Shown: piece after piece, positions 51,631 to 61,862 of the stretch
Numbering within the stretch: position 1 is the stretch's first letter
Layout: each line of letters starts with the position of its first letter
Assembly (NCBI GenBank): GCA_036365145.1
Contig: JAEOAD010000031.1
Span: forward strand, 12,620,001-12,684,000
Direction: 5' to 3'
DNA from: Orientallactaga sibirica
Taxonomy: Eukaryota > Chordata > Mammalia > Rodentia > Dipodidae
DNA length: 64,000 bases
Notes under the pieces: model-generated
Seen by the model: the letters and a program-made list of their open reading frames with translations, nothing else
What the model was told of the DNA's origin: nothing
Databases searched by the model: none
Program-made: the position numbers and the translations under genes

Positions 51631-52921
51631 GTCTTTTCCCCTCAAACTACACACTGAAATGCTAACAGATGGATCCTCTACAATAAATAAAAGTTTTCTG
51701 GGATATGATTTCACAGCTCCTATCTTCAGGAAATTGCATATTTTCACTCTATTTGAGTGAAAGCATGTTTGTAGTAACAACTTAGTAATAAGAGCCACCT
51801 TTGAAAGCTATTCTTGTTCTTGGATGGGACTGTAGGGGTTTTCTCATGATTGATGGCTAGGATTTTAAGTAAGATTTGCACAACTTGGACAGATTTTCTG
51901 TTGTGTTTGGAGATCCCCTTAGTGGTGTCATGCCTGATAGAATAATGATGGCTCCAGTTCAGCCTGGTGTGCTGGCTCCGTGCTCCTTCCTTCAATCTGC
52001 TCCTTGCTCCTACCTACTGCTGAAGGAAGTGATGGCCATGGAAAAGGAAATATATTCCAAGTTCCGCCTGCTCTGTCTCTCTAATATCTGCACATTTCCC
52101 TCTCTGATCCTAAGCTGGAAAAATGCTCCTCTGTATATGAACTACTAAAGTGCATGCAAAATGGGACTCGCAGTCCCAGCATTCCAGACACTGAAGCAGA
52201 AAGATCTCAAGTTCAAGGCCAGCCCGGAGGACATTGCAAGACTCTATCTCAAAAGTAAATAAATAGAGAAATACCCTGCTTCAAACAAGACAGGGCTTGA
52301 CAAAAAAAAAAAAAAAACAGAATTTAATTTAAAAGTGCATGTAGGGCTATAGCTTAGTCATAAAGTGCTTGAACATGCACAAAGCCCTGCGCTCAATTTT
52401 CCAGCAATGTATATACCAGGTGTGATGGCACTTAGAGGTGGAGACAGGAGAATCCCAAGTTCAAGGCCATCCTCAGCTACATAGTGAATTCTAGGCCAGC
52501 CTGAGATTGATGAGACTCTACCTCATAAGTAAGTAAATATATAATGAATAGTGCATGTAAAAAGCTGGATGTGGGCTGGAGAGATGGCTTACAGGCTAAA
52601 CGCTTGCCTGTGAAGCCTAAAGACCCCGGTTCGAGGCTCAATTCTCCAGGACCCACGTAAGCCAGATGCACAAGAGGGCACACGCATCTGGAGTTCATTT
52701 GCAGTGGCTAGAGGCCCTGGCATACCCATTCACTTCTCTCTCTCTCTACCTGCCTATTTCTGTATCTCTCTCTCTCAAATAAATAATAAAACATTAATAA
52801 AAAATATTTTTTAAGAAAAGCTGAACGTAATGGTTTGTACTTGTACTCCCAGTACTGGAGGCTGAGGAAAGAGGACAGCCACAAATCTAAAGCCAGCCCG
52901 GGTCACATAGTGATCTTCAGG
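51631..52921 (+). repeat. Tandem duplication, unit 2 (1291 bp)
   Basis: Collinear with unit 1 at a 1328-bp offset that grows to about 1332 through small indels, including a longer poly-A near 52301-52315 and an extra A near 52083. Its right flank continues the interrupted B1-like sequence naturally, so the duplicated end was originally here. Confidence 0.95.
52573..52805 (+). repeat. DIP-like SINE (unit 2)
   Basis: Duplicate of the SINE at 51242, with a shorter second CT run and cagatgcacaagagggcac where unit 1 has cagatacacaagaaggcac. Confidence 0.88.
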
Positions 52922-52959
52922 CCAGCCTGACATATAGAGTGGGATTCTGTCTTAAGGGG

Positions 52960-53214
52960 AGAAAAAAAAGTGCATGCGAAGTTCAACTGTGGAATTATAG
53001 TTTCAGAAATCACTTTTGAAATTAACTAGTCATACTCTACCACCACTGCAAGCTCCATAAAATGTGTAGCAGGTAAGGTACAGGTACAGCATTTTACATG
53101 CATTAAGGACCTACAAGGTATCTACCTCAGTGAGAGGTGATGATACTAATTCTCTTTGACATGGCTTGAAGGCCATAAAAACAAAATATAATAGTAGCTA
53201 TTAAGAAAGTATAT
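52960..53214. other. Single-copy intergenic DNA
   Basis: No repeat or gene was recognised. Confidence 0.4.
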
Positions 53215-53216
53215 TC

Positions 53217-53390
53217 AGCCAGGCGCAATAGTGCACGCCGTTAATCCCAGCACTCAGAAGGTAGACGTAGGAGGATCGCCATGAGTTCAAGGCCATCCTG
53301 AGACACCCTAAAACTACATAGTGAATTCGATGTCAGCCTAGGCTACAGCGAGACCCTACCTTGGAAAATCAAAATTTAAAAAGCAAATAT
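53217..53390 (+). repeat. B1 SINE
   Basis: gccaggcgcaatagtgcacg to gagaccctaccttggaaaat, with an internal repeat of the gagac-accct block. Confidence 0.86.
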
Positions 53391-53395
53391 ATCTG

Positions 53396-53546
53396 GGGCT
53401 GGAGAGATGGCTCAGTAGTTAAGGCGCTCGCCAGTAAAGCCTAATGACTGGGGTTCAATTCCCCAGTACCCACGTAAAGCCAGGTGCACAAAGTAGTGCA
53501 TGCATCTGGAATTCATTTGCAGTGGCTAGAGGCTCTGGCACACCCA

Positions 53547-53585
<39 letters not shown>

Positions 53586-53620
53586 TCCCGCCCTGTACTT
53601 GAAAATAAATAAAAATATTT
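53396..53620 (+). repeat. DIP-like SINE
   Basis: gggctggagagatggctcag, CT tract at 53550-53583 and gaaaataaataaaaat tail. Confidence 0.88.
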
Positions 53621-53716
53621 AAAAAGAGAAAGTATATCTGAAGTTATGCATATGATCATGAGTTAGAAACTTTTGTCTTTAAAACTCATTTCTTCCACTT
53701 AAGATCATACTTTCAG

Positions 53717-53862
53717 ACTGAGGAGATGGCTCAACAGTTAAGGGGGTGTGCTTAAGCAAAACCTGCCAGCCCAGAAACCATGTAAGGCCAGATACATAAA
53801 GTAGTGCATCTGAAGATTGTTTGCAGTGACAAGAGGCCCTGGTGTTTGCATCCTTGCTCTCG

Positions 53863-53894
<32 letters not shown>

Positions 53895-53965
53895 CCCCTC
53901 TCTCCCTCTCCCCCCTCTCTCTCTCTCCTTCCTTTTCTCTCTGCTTGCAAATAAATGACTAGTTT
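53717..53965 (+). repeat. DIP-like SINE
   Basis: gactgaggagatggctcaac, diverged body, a 70-bp C/T tract (53866-53935) and gcaaataaatgac. A poly-T run follows at 53967-53989. Confidence 0.8.
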
Positions 53966-53989
53966 GTTTTTTTTTTTTTTTTTTTTTTA

Positions 53990-54825
53990 CTTTCTGTAGA
54001 TTCATTAGCGTTTTTGTTACAAATGCTTGACTGGGCTTTCCAGGGATGGTGCATGGGTTCAAACAAGAGAACTGGAGTTAACACTGACATTTAGCTTCTC
54101 TGTACATATAAAGAAATTGCTACAAATTTCAACCGAGAGAATCTTGTTTCCAATGGCTTGTTTGGGGTTTTGCCTAAATGTGTCATTAAATTATGAAAGT
54201 ACCAATTTGAGGGTTTTTCAAGTAGTGATTTTTAGTTTCAGGATAAAAGCATAACTTGGTGATTTTATTCTTCACATAAATAAGGCATAACCAGATACGT
54301 ATACTAGTGCTGAAAAATAAATTTCATCACAAATGGGATATAAGTATTTGGGTATACAATAAAGTTAAGATTTAATTATAGTGCATGTGATTTTTGCTGA
54401 ATCTAAACCAATACGTCTAATCAGATCTGGTACTGATGTGGTCTGACTTCCTCCCACCTTACACCAACCACTGCCACCAATAGAATGAGGAGGTTTGGCT
54501 GAACAGCCCCGAATTGAGACGCACAGAAGCCCTTCTGTATAAAATACTCACCAATGCAACACAGAAACCATAGAACATACTCTTCTTCATGCTTCTGTGT
54601 CTGGCTACCAAGTGCCCTTTCCCCATGGCAAAACTGAAATGGAGACTTCAATTTCATGCAGCATTTGACAGAAAGCACAATAGTTAAGCAGCAAAGCAAC
54701 CTTGAACTAGCTCTCAGGAAAACATTTGACAAAGCCCTCTCACTACAAGAGCTGAAGGACTCCAGTTGTGATGTTCTTTCATTTAAGGTGGAAAATAATA
54801 TTTTTAAAAAAACACTACTAGCTGG
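53990..54825. other. Single-copy intergenic DNA with polyadenylation-type words
   Basis: 835 bp without recognised repeats. aataaattt (near 54317) and caataaagtt (near 54358) are plausible poly-A signals, so a non-coding transcript 3' end on the plus strand is possible. A 138-codon minus-strand frame (54421-54837) runs into a B1 and lacks similarity. Confidence 0.3.
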
Positions 54826-54826
54826 G

Positions 54827-54975
54827 CTTAGTGGCACATGCCTTTAATCCCAGCACTCAGGAGGAAGAGGTAGGAGGATAGCTGTGAGTTCCAGGAGGCT
54901 AGCCTGGAACTACAGAGTGAGTCCAGGACACCCTGGCCTACAGTGAGACTGTACCTCAAAAAAACAAAAAAAAAG
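54827..54975 (+). repeat. B1 SINE, diverged
   Basis: gctgggcttagtggcacatg to gagactgtacctcaaaaaaac. Confidence 0.82.
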
Positions 54976-54984
54976 ATATTACTT

Positions 54985-54987
<3 letters not shown>

Positions 54988-55017
<30 letters not shown>

Positions 55018-55290
55018 ACGTGGCACCCAATACGCTCACCTGCAGTAGGAGGACATTCACCTACAGTGGATGGAATGGGACATTGGTTGTCCCTCTCCAC
55101 CCCTCTTCTGCCTGGTCTTGTTTTGAGCTGTAGTCTCTTTATTGATTCTGAAGTTTATGGGGCTCTAAACATTCTCAGGTTCCTGCTCCACTGTGTGACT
55201 GAGGTTACAGGCATGTGGCCACACCTACATGTTTACATGGGATCTGGAGATTCAAACTCTGGCAGTCTCTAAGATCCTATTCAACCTGTG
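54988..55290 (-). repeat. Composite rodent SINE (RSINE-like) with (GT)n
   Basis: GT run at 54988-55016, then gttacaggcatgtggccaca, gtttacatgggatctggaga and ttcaaactctggcag in reverse order. Confidence 0.55.
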
Positions 55291-55329
55291 TTCTTTGGTC
55301 TTCCAGGAAAGCAGGAATGAGAATACCAC

Positions 55330-55806
55330 CTCAAAGACAATTGTCTCTGAGAATTAAGGGAGATAACACAGACATCTAGACAGATCAGTCACAAAAGGGT
55401 TAATAGCCTTCCCTGAAAACTAAAGGGAACTAAAGAGTTAATAGCCATCCCTAAAGCTTGTGGGCAATAAAGAAGTTTGGCCCCCTTCCCTGATTGATGT
55501 ACTCCCCTTAGCCTAGATGGCCTTGAAGGACCAGAGACCACCTGAGTGTCCTCCCTTAGACAGTCCTGGCTGAAGAAGCCTATTCTGAACAAGGACACAA
55601 ACAGCTACAATTTTCTTATCTATTGCACCTGGTACAATCTGTTTTTCTTAAGATTCTCCTTATAAACTTCACCCTAGCCTAGCTCAGGGCTTTAGCCTTC
55701 ATCCCTAGGGAAAGCTGAGGCCCCTCGCTGTTTCTTTCAATAAACAGTCTTGTCTGTAGAGATCAAATCCGGTGTTCTCTTTTGCTTTTCTCATACTTTC
55801 CTTACA
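55330..55806 (+). repeat. Probable ERV LTR, sense
   Basis: tgtctctgagaattaaggga, a repeated gggttaatagcc/gagttaatagcc motif, ccttataaac (TATA-like, near 55658), ttcaataaacagtcttgtct (near 55737) and a CT-rich end to cttaca. Regulatory layout is LTR-like. The word cagtcacaaa occurs at both 55387 and 55804 but does not fit a clean TG...CA boundary, so the ends are uncertain. Confidence 0.6.
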
Positions 55807-55864
55807 GTCACAAATTAGCTTCAGCTGCAAACAACACATAAGTTTTTATTTTCCTTAAGAAGAC

Positions 55865-56078
55865 TCCAGGACTTGGGAGATGGCTCAGTTGGTAAAGTGC
55901 TTGCCAGGCAAGAATGGGGAATTTAAGTTTGGATCCCCAGCACCCACATAAAAAAGCTGAGTGGCATACACCTATAATCCCAATGCCAGGAGGTAGACGC
56001 TGGAGGCCTCCAGGTGAAGCTAGTCTAGCCAAATTGGTGAGCTCTAGATTCATTAAAAGACCCAGTCTCAAAAAAAAT
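55865..56078 (+). repeat. Composite rodent SINE (RSINE-like)
   Basis: gagatggctcagttggtaaa, ggatccccagcacccacata, gaagctagtctagccaaatt, gacccagtctcaaaaaaaat. Confidence 0.72.
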
Positions 56079-56087
56079 GAGGTAGAG

Positions 56088-56249
56088 GAACTGGAGAGAT
56101 TGCTCAGTGGTTAAGGTCATTTGCTTGCAAGGCCTGACAGCCCGATTCAATTCCCCAGTATCCATGTAATGCCAGATGCACAGAGTGGTACAAGCATCTG
56201 GAGTTCAGATGCAGTGACTAGAGGCCCTGGTGAGTCTCCCACCCTCCCT

Positions 56250-56302
<53 letters not shown>

Positions 56303-56326
56303 TGCAGATAAATAATATTCTTTAAA
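56088..56326 (+). repeat. DIP-like SINE
   Basis: aactggagagattgctcagtg, gccagatgcacagagtggta, CT tract at 56253-56301 and gcagataaataatat. Confidence 0.86.
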
Positions 56327-56439
56327 TGAGTAACTATCTTTCACATGCACATATACATATATGCACTATACACACATGAACATGCACACACACATGCACC
56401 ACTCATGCACACAAAAAAAGGAAAGAAAACTCCAGGGTT

Positions 56440-56930
56440 CGGCAGCTCAGGGATGTTCAGATGAAGATCTCTGAGCCTCCTCCTCCTCTCAGTCCAGATG
56501 GATACTGCTGCTGTCCAGCTGTTAAATTCTAATTCCTGGCAGGAAGTAGGAGGAGCTAGATAGGAAAAGCAAAAGGATGCCTCACAACTGAATCATCAAG
56601 GTCCCAGAAGCCTCTTGGTGCCCTCATGTCTATTCTTTCCTCAGCCCCGCCCCATGGCTCCTGGTCCATCATATTTTCTAAGTTTAGGACTGCACACTGC
56701 CAAATTCAGAAGACTTTTTTCACTCTTAGTCTTTGTTGATCTCCTCTCAACAGAGCAGGAGTCCCTTCTAGAAATGCATCTTCCCAGGGCTTCTGCTACA
56801 CCTCACTCTCCTCTCTTCCTGCCTCTTTGACTGCCCCACTGTCCTTTGAATATTCACTCTCCTCAACCTAACCATTATCTTTAGGCTGGACCCAGACCCT
56901 TTTCCCAGCACCTCAGTTGTTACCACAGAT
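56440..56930. other. Single-copy intergenic DNA
   Basis: No repeat or gene was recognised; C/T-rich near 56800. Confidence 0.4.
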
Positions 56931-56939
56931 TCAGACACA

Positions 56940-57262
56940 CTTCCAGCTTAATATCCACTCACATGGTGGTGATGCCTGCTGTGGGTTTGTTGTTGTTTCG
57001 AGGTAGGGTCTCCCTCTAACCCAGACTGACTTGGAATTCATTATGTAGTCCCAGGCTGGTCTTGAACTCATAGTGATCCTCCTACCTTGGCCTCCCAAAT
57101 ATTGGGATTAAAGGTGTGTGCCACCATGCCCAGCTCTGTGGTTTTAATGTCTTTCCTACCATGATGGACTTTTCTCTCTGAACTGTGAACCAAAATAAAT
57201 ATTCCTTCCCTTCAGTGGCTTTGTCATGCTTTTGGTGACAGCAACAAGAAAAATGTTATGCC
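56940..57262 (+). repeat. MaLR-like LTR, split by a B1
   Basis: gatgcctgctgtgggtttg before and taccatgatggacttttctc, gaaccaaaataaatattcct, ggtgacagcaacaagaaaaa after the B1 follow a MaLR 3' half in sense orientation. Confidence 0.6.
56992..57137 (-). repeat. B1 SINE nested in LTR
   Basis: Reverse: gaggtagggtctccctctaa, cagactgacttggaattcat, gtgccaccatgcccagctc. Confidence 0.88.
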
Positions 57263-57364
57263 CAGTCTCCCATTTGGACCCAGATCTTTACTGTGAGCTC
57301 TAGCCAGGAGCTTCCCTGCCCACTCAGGCCCTTACTAGATGTCTCAAAAGCTTCTCATACTCAG

Positions 57365-57577
57365 GCTGGAGAAATGGCTTAGCAGTTAAGGCATTTGCCT
57401 GCAAAGTCAAAGGATCCCGGTTCAATTCTCCAGGACCCACATAAGCCAGATGCACAAGGGGCATGTGCATCTGGAGTTCGTTTGCAGTGGCTAGAGACCC
57501 TGGTGTACCCATTCTCTCTCTGTCTGCCTCTCTTCTCCCTCTCTCTCTCTCTGCTTGCAAATAAATACATTTTTAAA
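57365..57577 (+). repeat. DIP-like SINE
   Basis: ggctggagaaatggcttagc to gcttgcaaataaatacat. Flanks agcttctcatactca at 57349 and 57579 form the target duplication. Confidence 0.9.
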
Positions 57578-57859
57578 GCTTCTCATACTCAATATCCAAG
57601 AGAGTGTGTGGGATTTCCTCTACCCCTAAATTCACCTCATCTCTGAACCTGGCACTGTGCCCACAGTCCCAGACCCATGAGGTGGCACTGCCTGCTGTAC
57701 AGTGAAGCCAAGTAGAAAGCCTAGGAGCCATCTTTGAGTACTTCCTCTGCCCTTCTTACTACATCCAGACCAGCAACAGGTCCTAGCACTTTTTACTCCC
57801 CAAACCTGTTTGTCTCTGTCCTCAATTACCTCTCAATGGATTATAGCAATAGCCTCCTG

Positions 57860-58190
57860 TGACAGTTAACTTCCACTGCCAGCTTGGTTAGATCAGGAAT
57901 CACGCAAGAGACACACTTCTTTGCATGCATTTCCAGAAAGGATTAATTACCGGGAAAAGACCTTCCCTCGGAGTGGGCAGCCCTTCTAGTGCAGCTTATA
58001 CATAAAGAAATTCCAGAGCTGGAGAGATGGCTTAGCTATTAATTAAGGTGCTCACCTGCAAAGCCAAAGGACCCAGGTTTGAATCACCAGGACCCACATA
58101 AGCCAGATGCACAAGGTGGCACATGCATCTGGAGTTCGTTTGTAGTGGCTGGAGGCCCTGGTGTGCCCATTCTCTTTCTCTCTATGTCTG

Positions 58191-58236
<46 letters not shown>

Positions 58237-58615
58237 AAATAAAGAAAAGAAAAAAATTAAAAGAAAAAAAGAAATTCCAGGGAAAACTGGCCCTTTTTGA
58301 CTGGTTTCCCTTGCTCCTTGCTGGTGAGTACATCCACCCTGTTGCTGCCATCCTCTGCAGACATCAGAACCAGCTTATTCAGCCTTCCAATGTGGACTAA
58401 AGACCGCAGGCTCTCCGCTCCAGGCCTTCAGCACAAGATTGAGACTGCTGAGGCCTCCAGCCTCTGGACCAGGCGGCTACCAGGTTCTCAGCCTCTGAAC
58501 ACGACAGACATCATTGTTAGACTGCCCGTTCCATATCTTGCAAGCCAGTCTAACAAATCCCCTTTACAATATACATTTATCTACCTCTTCTGTTCCTCTG
58601 GACAGCCCTCACTAG
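57860..58615 (+). repeat. Probable ERVL/MaLR-type LTR, split by a SINE
   Basis: gtgacagttaacttccactg, gtgggcagcccttctagtgc, gagtacatccaccctgttgc, caagattgagactgctgagg and gccagtctaacaaatcccct follow, in order, a rodent LTR I recall, ending ctcttctgttcctctg. The aacaaatcccc signal stands where the poly-A region belongs. Family name uncertain. Confidence 0.45.
58017..58267 (+). repeat. DIP-like SINE nested in LTR
   Basis: Between aaagaaattccag copies (58004-58016, 58268-58280); CT tract at 58193-58232. Confidence 0.92.
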
Positions 58616-58702
58616 TGCACGTCCTAGCTGGCCTCTTGCATCTACTCATGTTCCAGTCTATCCTCTGCATGTACACACAGAGCTCTTTCATACACAATCT
58701 GG

Positions 58703-58826
58703 GTTAGGTGTGGTAGTCCATGCCTTATAATCCCAGCACTCAGGAGGCAAAGACAAGAGGGTCACTCCGAGTTCAATGTGAATATCTACATAGTGAGTTG
58801 CAGGCCAGCAGCCAATGATATATAGC
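58703..58826 (+). repeat. B1 SINE, first part (split by LTR)
   Basis: ggttaggtgtggtagtccatg to ccaatgatatatagc; its remainder lies beyond the LTR. Confidence 0.8.
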
Positions 58827-59428
58827 TGTAGTGCCAGGATCCCCAAATGTGGGTTGGGGTCCTTGGGAGTCACCCAGTGAGACAACAAGACCGAGGAGCT
58901 CGACTGCAATAACACGGAATTCTTTATTACCAAGCCTAGACTGGGACTCTGTCCACACAAACCAACGCAGTGGGAGTGTGAGAGAGAGCCCCCACTCTTG
59001 GGGGAAAGGGTTTATATAGAGAAGGGATACAGCAGTTACATCATATTGCAACATTTGAAATGGTTGGTTCAAAAAGCGCGCGCGCGGGAACATTCTGAGC
59101 TGCTTATCTAGGATCAGCCGCTTGTTTGCAGATCCTTTCTTTGTACGAAATCGGAGGCCTCTGTGATTTATTACCTCCGGGATGTCCTAAGACTTCCCAG
59201 GAATGAACAATAAGAGAGAGGGAGGGGGTTGGGAAAGAAGCAAAGGTCAGTACATTAGCCCGCAAGTTCCTCATCTGAGTCAGGCCTGGGCTTTTTTCAT
59301 TTCAGATGGCAGTCTGTTTTACTATAATGGCTATCTGCTTAAAAATGGCAGTACTACTGTCAAGCTGGAGCGCTAGCAAGAGGAGTTACAGAAGCTAAAG
59401 GCAATATGTTAATTTCTTAGATCTCACA
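58827..59428 (-). repeat. Solo ERV LTR, antisense, inside a B1
   Basis: 602 bp with TG/CA ends on the minus strand (starts TGTGAGATCT at 59428, ends TGGCACTACA at 58827), between tagc duplications (58823-58826, 59429-59432). Read in minus orientation it has tatataaac (near 59012) and aataaagaattccg (near 58926) at promoter and poly-A positions, and a gcgcgcgcgcg run. Removing it rejoins a B1. The 4-bp duplication points to class I. Confidence 0.85.
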
Positions 59429-59462
59429 TAGCAAGACCTTGTCTCAAAAAAAAAATCTGATT
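59429..59462 (+). repeat. B1 SINE, second part
   Basis: tagcaagaccttgtctcaaa and A-tail complete the B1 begun at 58703. Confidence 0.8.
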
Positions 59463-59754
59463 ATGTCACCTCAGGAACACATGTCACCCTTTCTATCCCA
59501 TGTAAAACTTTTCAGACAAAAAAAAAAAAGAAAGAAAATTCTTGCTTTTAGTGTCTTCTCACTTCTTTTGGAATACAGGTCATAATTTTTAATATTGTAT
59601 GTACAAAGTTCTGAGGGATGAAGCCCTCCCCAATTTGGGGGGTGGGTCTCAACTTGTGCTGTATGTTCTACATTTGGACTCAAGCTGTGAGGTAACTTCT
59701 TTCCAGCCACACAGCAAGTTCCAGAATTACATAGTGATACCCTGTCTCAAAGCC
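59463..59754. other. Single-copy intergenic DNA
   Basis: No confident repeat; B1-like words cagcaagttccagaattac and taccctgtctcaaagcc near 59710-59755 suggest an old B1 end. Confidence 0.4.
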
Positions 59755-59756
59755 AA

Positions 59757-59830
59757 AAAGAAGGAGGAGGAGGAAGAGGAAAAGGAAGATAAGGAGGAGG
59801 AGGAAGGAGAAGAAGAGGAAGAAAAAAACA
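59757..59830. repeat. (GGA)n purine tract
   Basis: Imperfect gga/gaa repeat of about 70 bp extending a B1-like tail; the Glu-rich frame across it is an artefact. Confidence 0.92.
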
Positions 59831-59849
59831 TACATCAAACATAAAAAAT

Positions 59850-60055
59850 GGGGCTGAAGGGAGCTTAGTGGTTAAGGTGCTTGCCTGTGTAGCCTAAGGA
59901 CCTAGGTTCAATTCCCCAGTACTCATGTAAGCCAGATGCACAAGGTGGTACATGCATTTAGAGTTTGTTTGCAGTGGCTGGAGGCCCTGGCGTGCCCATT
60001 CTACCTCTCTCCATATATCTCTCTGTGTCTCAAATAAATAAATAAATATATTTTT
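59850..60055 (+). repeat. DIP-like SINE
   Basis: ggggctgaagggagcttagtg, gccagatgcacaaggtggta, caaataaataaataaata. Confidence 0.86.
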
Positions 60056-60067
60056 TTAATTTTTGTT

Positions 60068-60269
60068 TATTTTTATTTACTTATTTATTTGAGAGAGAGA
60101 GAAGAGAGACAGTGGGTGCACCAGGGCCTCCAGCCACCACAAACAAACTCCAGATACATGCACCACCTTGTGCATCTGGCTTACGTGGGTACTAGGGAAT
60201 TAAGCCTCGAACCGGGGTCCTTAGGCTTCATAGGCAAGCACTTAACTGCTAAGCCATCTCTCCAGCCCT
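60068..60269 (-). repeat. DIP-like SINE, inverted partner
   Basis: Reverse copy only about 13 bp from the preceding forward copy: gagacagtgggtgcaccagg, accttgtgcatctggcttac, ctgctaagccatctctccag. The pair forms a near-palindrome of about 420 bp. Confidence 0.87.
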
Positions 60270-60284
60270 AAAAATATTTAAAAA

Positions 60285-60775
60285 AAAAAAAAACATTATA
60301 ATGCTTGCCATTTGGAAGATTGGAAAAATGGCCATAGAGAATATGTTGAAATGGGCTAAAAGTAAGTAAAACAAGAGAAGGACATTTCGCTGATCAGCTC
60401 CTTCTCTTTGTAACTCAACTCTGTATCAAAGGCCCCAGAAATTATTGTCACACAACTATGGCTATTAAATGTGGTTGCTATTCCTGGCACAATATCTGGC
60501 ACATGAGAATCCCTCATTAACACTCACTCCCTTTCCTTCCTCTCGCTTTCCACATCTTGTGATCCTGCAACTAAGTGTTCTGATAAATTAAGCTTTAAGT
60601 ACTGATAACAACAGAGGCTTACTAGAGAGAACAAAATTTAGGCAATGGATTGCTAGTAAGTAAAATGCTTGCATTTCAGAAAATTTTCATTTCCCTAATG
60701 CTAATCTCTAAAACAAACAAACAAAAAAAAGGCTAGTAATGTCCATTGCCAGGAAGGTTCAGATCTGTCCACCAG
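60285..60775. other. Single-copy intergenic DNA
   Basis: No repeat or gene was recognised. Confidence 0.4.
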
Positions 60776-60777
60776 CT

Positions 60778-60998
60778 CACAACTCTTCAGGATGACAATT
60801 TGGGCTTTTTCCATCTCCTTTTTCCATCTTTTTCTCCTTTCTTCTCTTTCTTCTTCTCCTTCTTCCTCTTCCTCTCCTCTGTTTTCTCCATCTCCTTCCT
60901 TGAGGAAATCTTACTCTAGCCCAGCCACAAGTCTTCAGGGTGACAATTTGGGTTTATTTCCATGTACCTCCTCCTGGGTTCTCCTCCTCCTTTTTCTT
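60778..60998. repeat. C/T-rich tract with a local direct repeat
   Basis: cttcaggatgacaatttggg (60786) recurs as cttcagggtgacaatttggg (60932) around a ctt/cct-rich stretch, a diverged local duplication of about 145-bp period. Confidence 0.6.
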
Positions 60999-60999
60999 G

Positions 61000-61124
61000 A
61001 CAGGGGCTTACTCTAACTCAGGTTGACCTGGAACTCAAGCTGTATCCCAGGCTGGCCACAAGCTCACAGTGATCCTCCTATCTCAGCTTCTAAGTGTTGG
61101 GATTAATAGGCCACCACACCCAGC
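61000..61124 (-). repeat. B1 SINE, diverged
   Basis: Reverse: actctaactcaggttgacct, aagctcacagtgatcctcct, aggccaccacacccagct. Confidence 0.78.
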
Positions 61125-61159
61125 TTCCATCTCCCTTCTTCTAAATCAAATGTGCCAAC

Positions 61160-61670
61160 ACTAAAAAGGCCAGCAACTAACTGCCCAGTAAGCACTTATC
61201 TTAATGTTCATACCCATATATTAATGCTACTCTCACTTTTGGTTAGAGAAGCTTCTCTTTTCAGATGGCAGTGACCTTGGAACTCAGAAGGCACCATAGT
61301 GCTGAGAAGAAATGACAAAGGAGTGCTCAGTACTGAAACATCTCTAACACACCTTCCAAGGCTCAGGGTCCATTGAGGAAGAGGTGGTGGAAAGAATGTG
61401 AGAGCCAAAGGAAGGGTAGGGCTCCTTACAATACACTCTTCCAGACACAAAATAGCCTGGCTATCCACGCAGTGCCTGACACTACCTACACAAGACAATC
61501 ATAATAGGAGGAAAAGAGGATGACATCAAAATATAAGAGAGACTGATTGAGAGGGGGAGGGGATATGATGGAGAGTGGAGTTTCAAAGCGGAAAGTGAGG
61601 GGGAGGGAATTACCATGGTTTATTGTCAATAATTATGGAAGTTTTCAATAAAAAATAAATTAATTAAATA
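61160..61670 (+). mobile_element. 5'-truncated L1 (3' UTR)
   Basis: attaatgctactctcacttt, gtgctgagaagaaatgacaa, tgagagggggaggggatatg, gaagttttcaataaaaaata. Complete 3' end with A/T tail. Confidence 0.85.
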
Positions 61671-61687
61671 ATTAAAAAAATAAAAAT

Positions 61688-61862
61688 CCAGCCAGACATT
61701 ATAGTGCATGCCTTTATTCCCAGCACTTGGGAGGCAGAGGTAGGAGGATCGCCGTGAGTTCGAGACTACCCTGAGATTACATAGTGAAATCCAGGTCAGC
61801 CTGGGCTGGGGCAAAACCCTACCTAGAAAAACCAAAATAAATAAATAAATACAAATAAAAAT
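61688..61862 (+). repeat. B1 SINE
   Basis: tccagccagacattatagtg, gcctttattcccagcacttg, gcaaaaccctacctagaaaa. Confidence 0.86.

Noticed and set aside
50416..52148. Conserved small ORFs shared by the two tandem units
   Set aside because: Similarity reflects recent duplication, and a one-base indel near 52083 changes the frame, so no coding constraint is shown.
54421..54837. 138-codon minus-strand ORF
   Set aside because: It starts in a B1 element, and its Ser/Leu-rich translation matches nothing I know.
59070..59085. gcgcgcgcgcg run as a CpG-island promoter
   Set aside because: A short alternating run inside an LTR, with no wider CpG enrichment.
6252..60269. tRNA genes suggested by box A and box B words in many places
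   Set aside because: They sit in the tRNA-derived heads of DIP-like, ID and B4 SINEs; no complete cloverleaf with a proper acceptor stem was seen.
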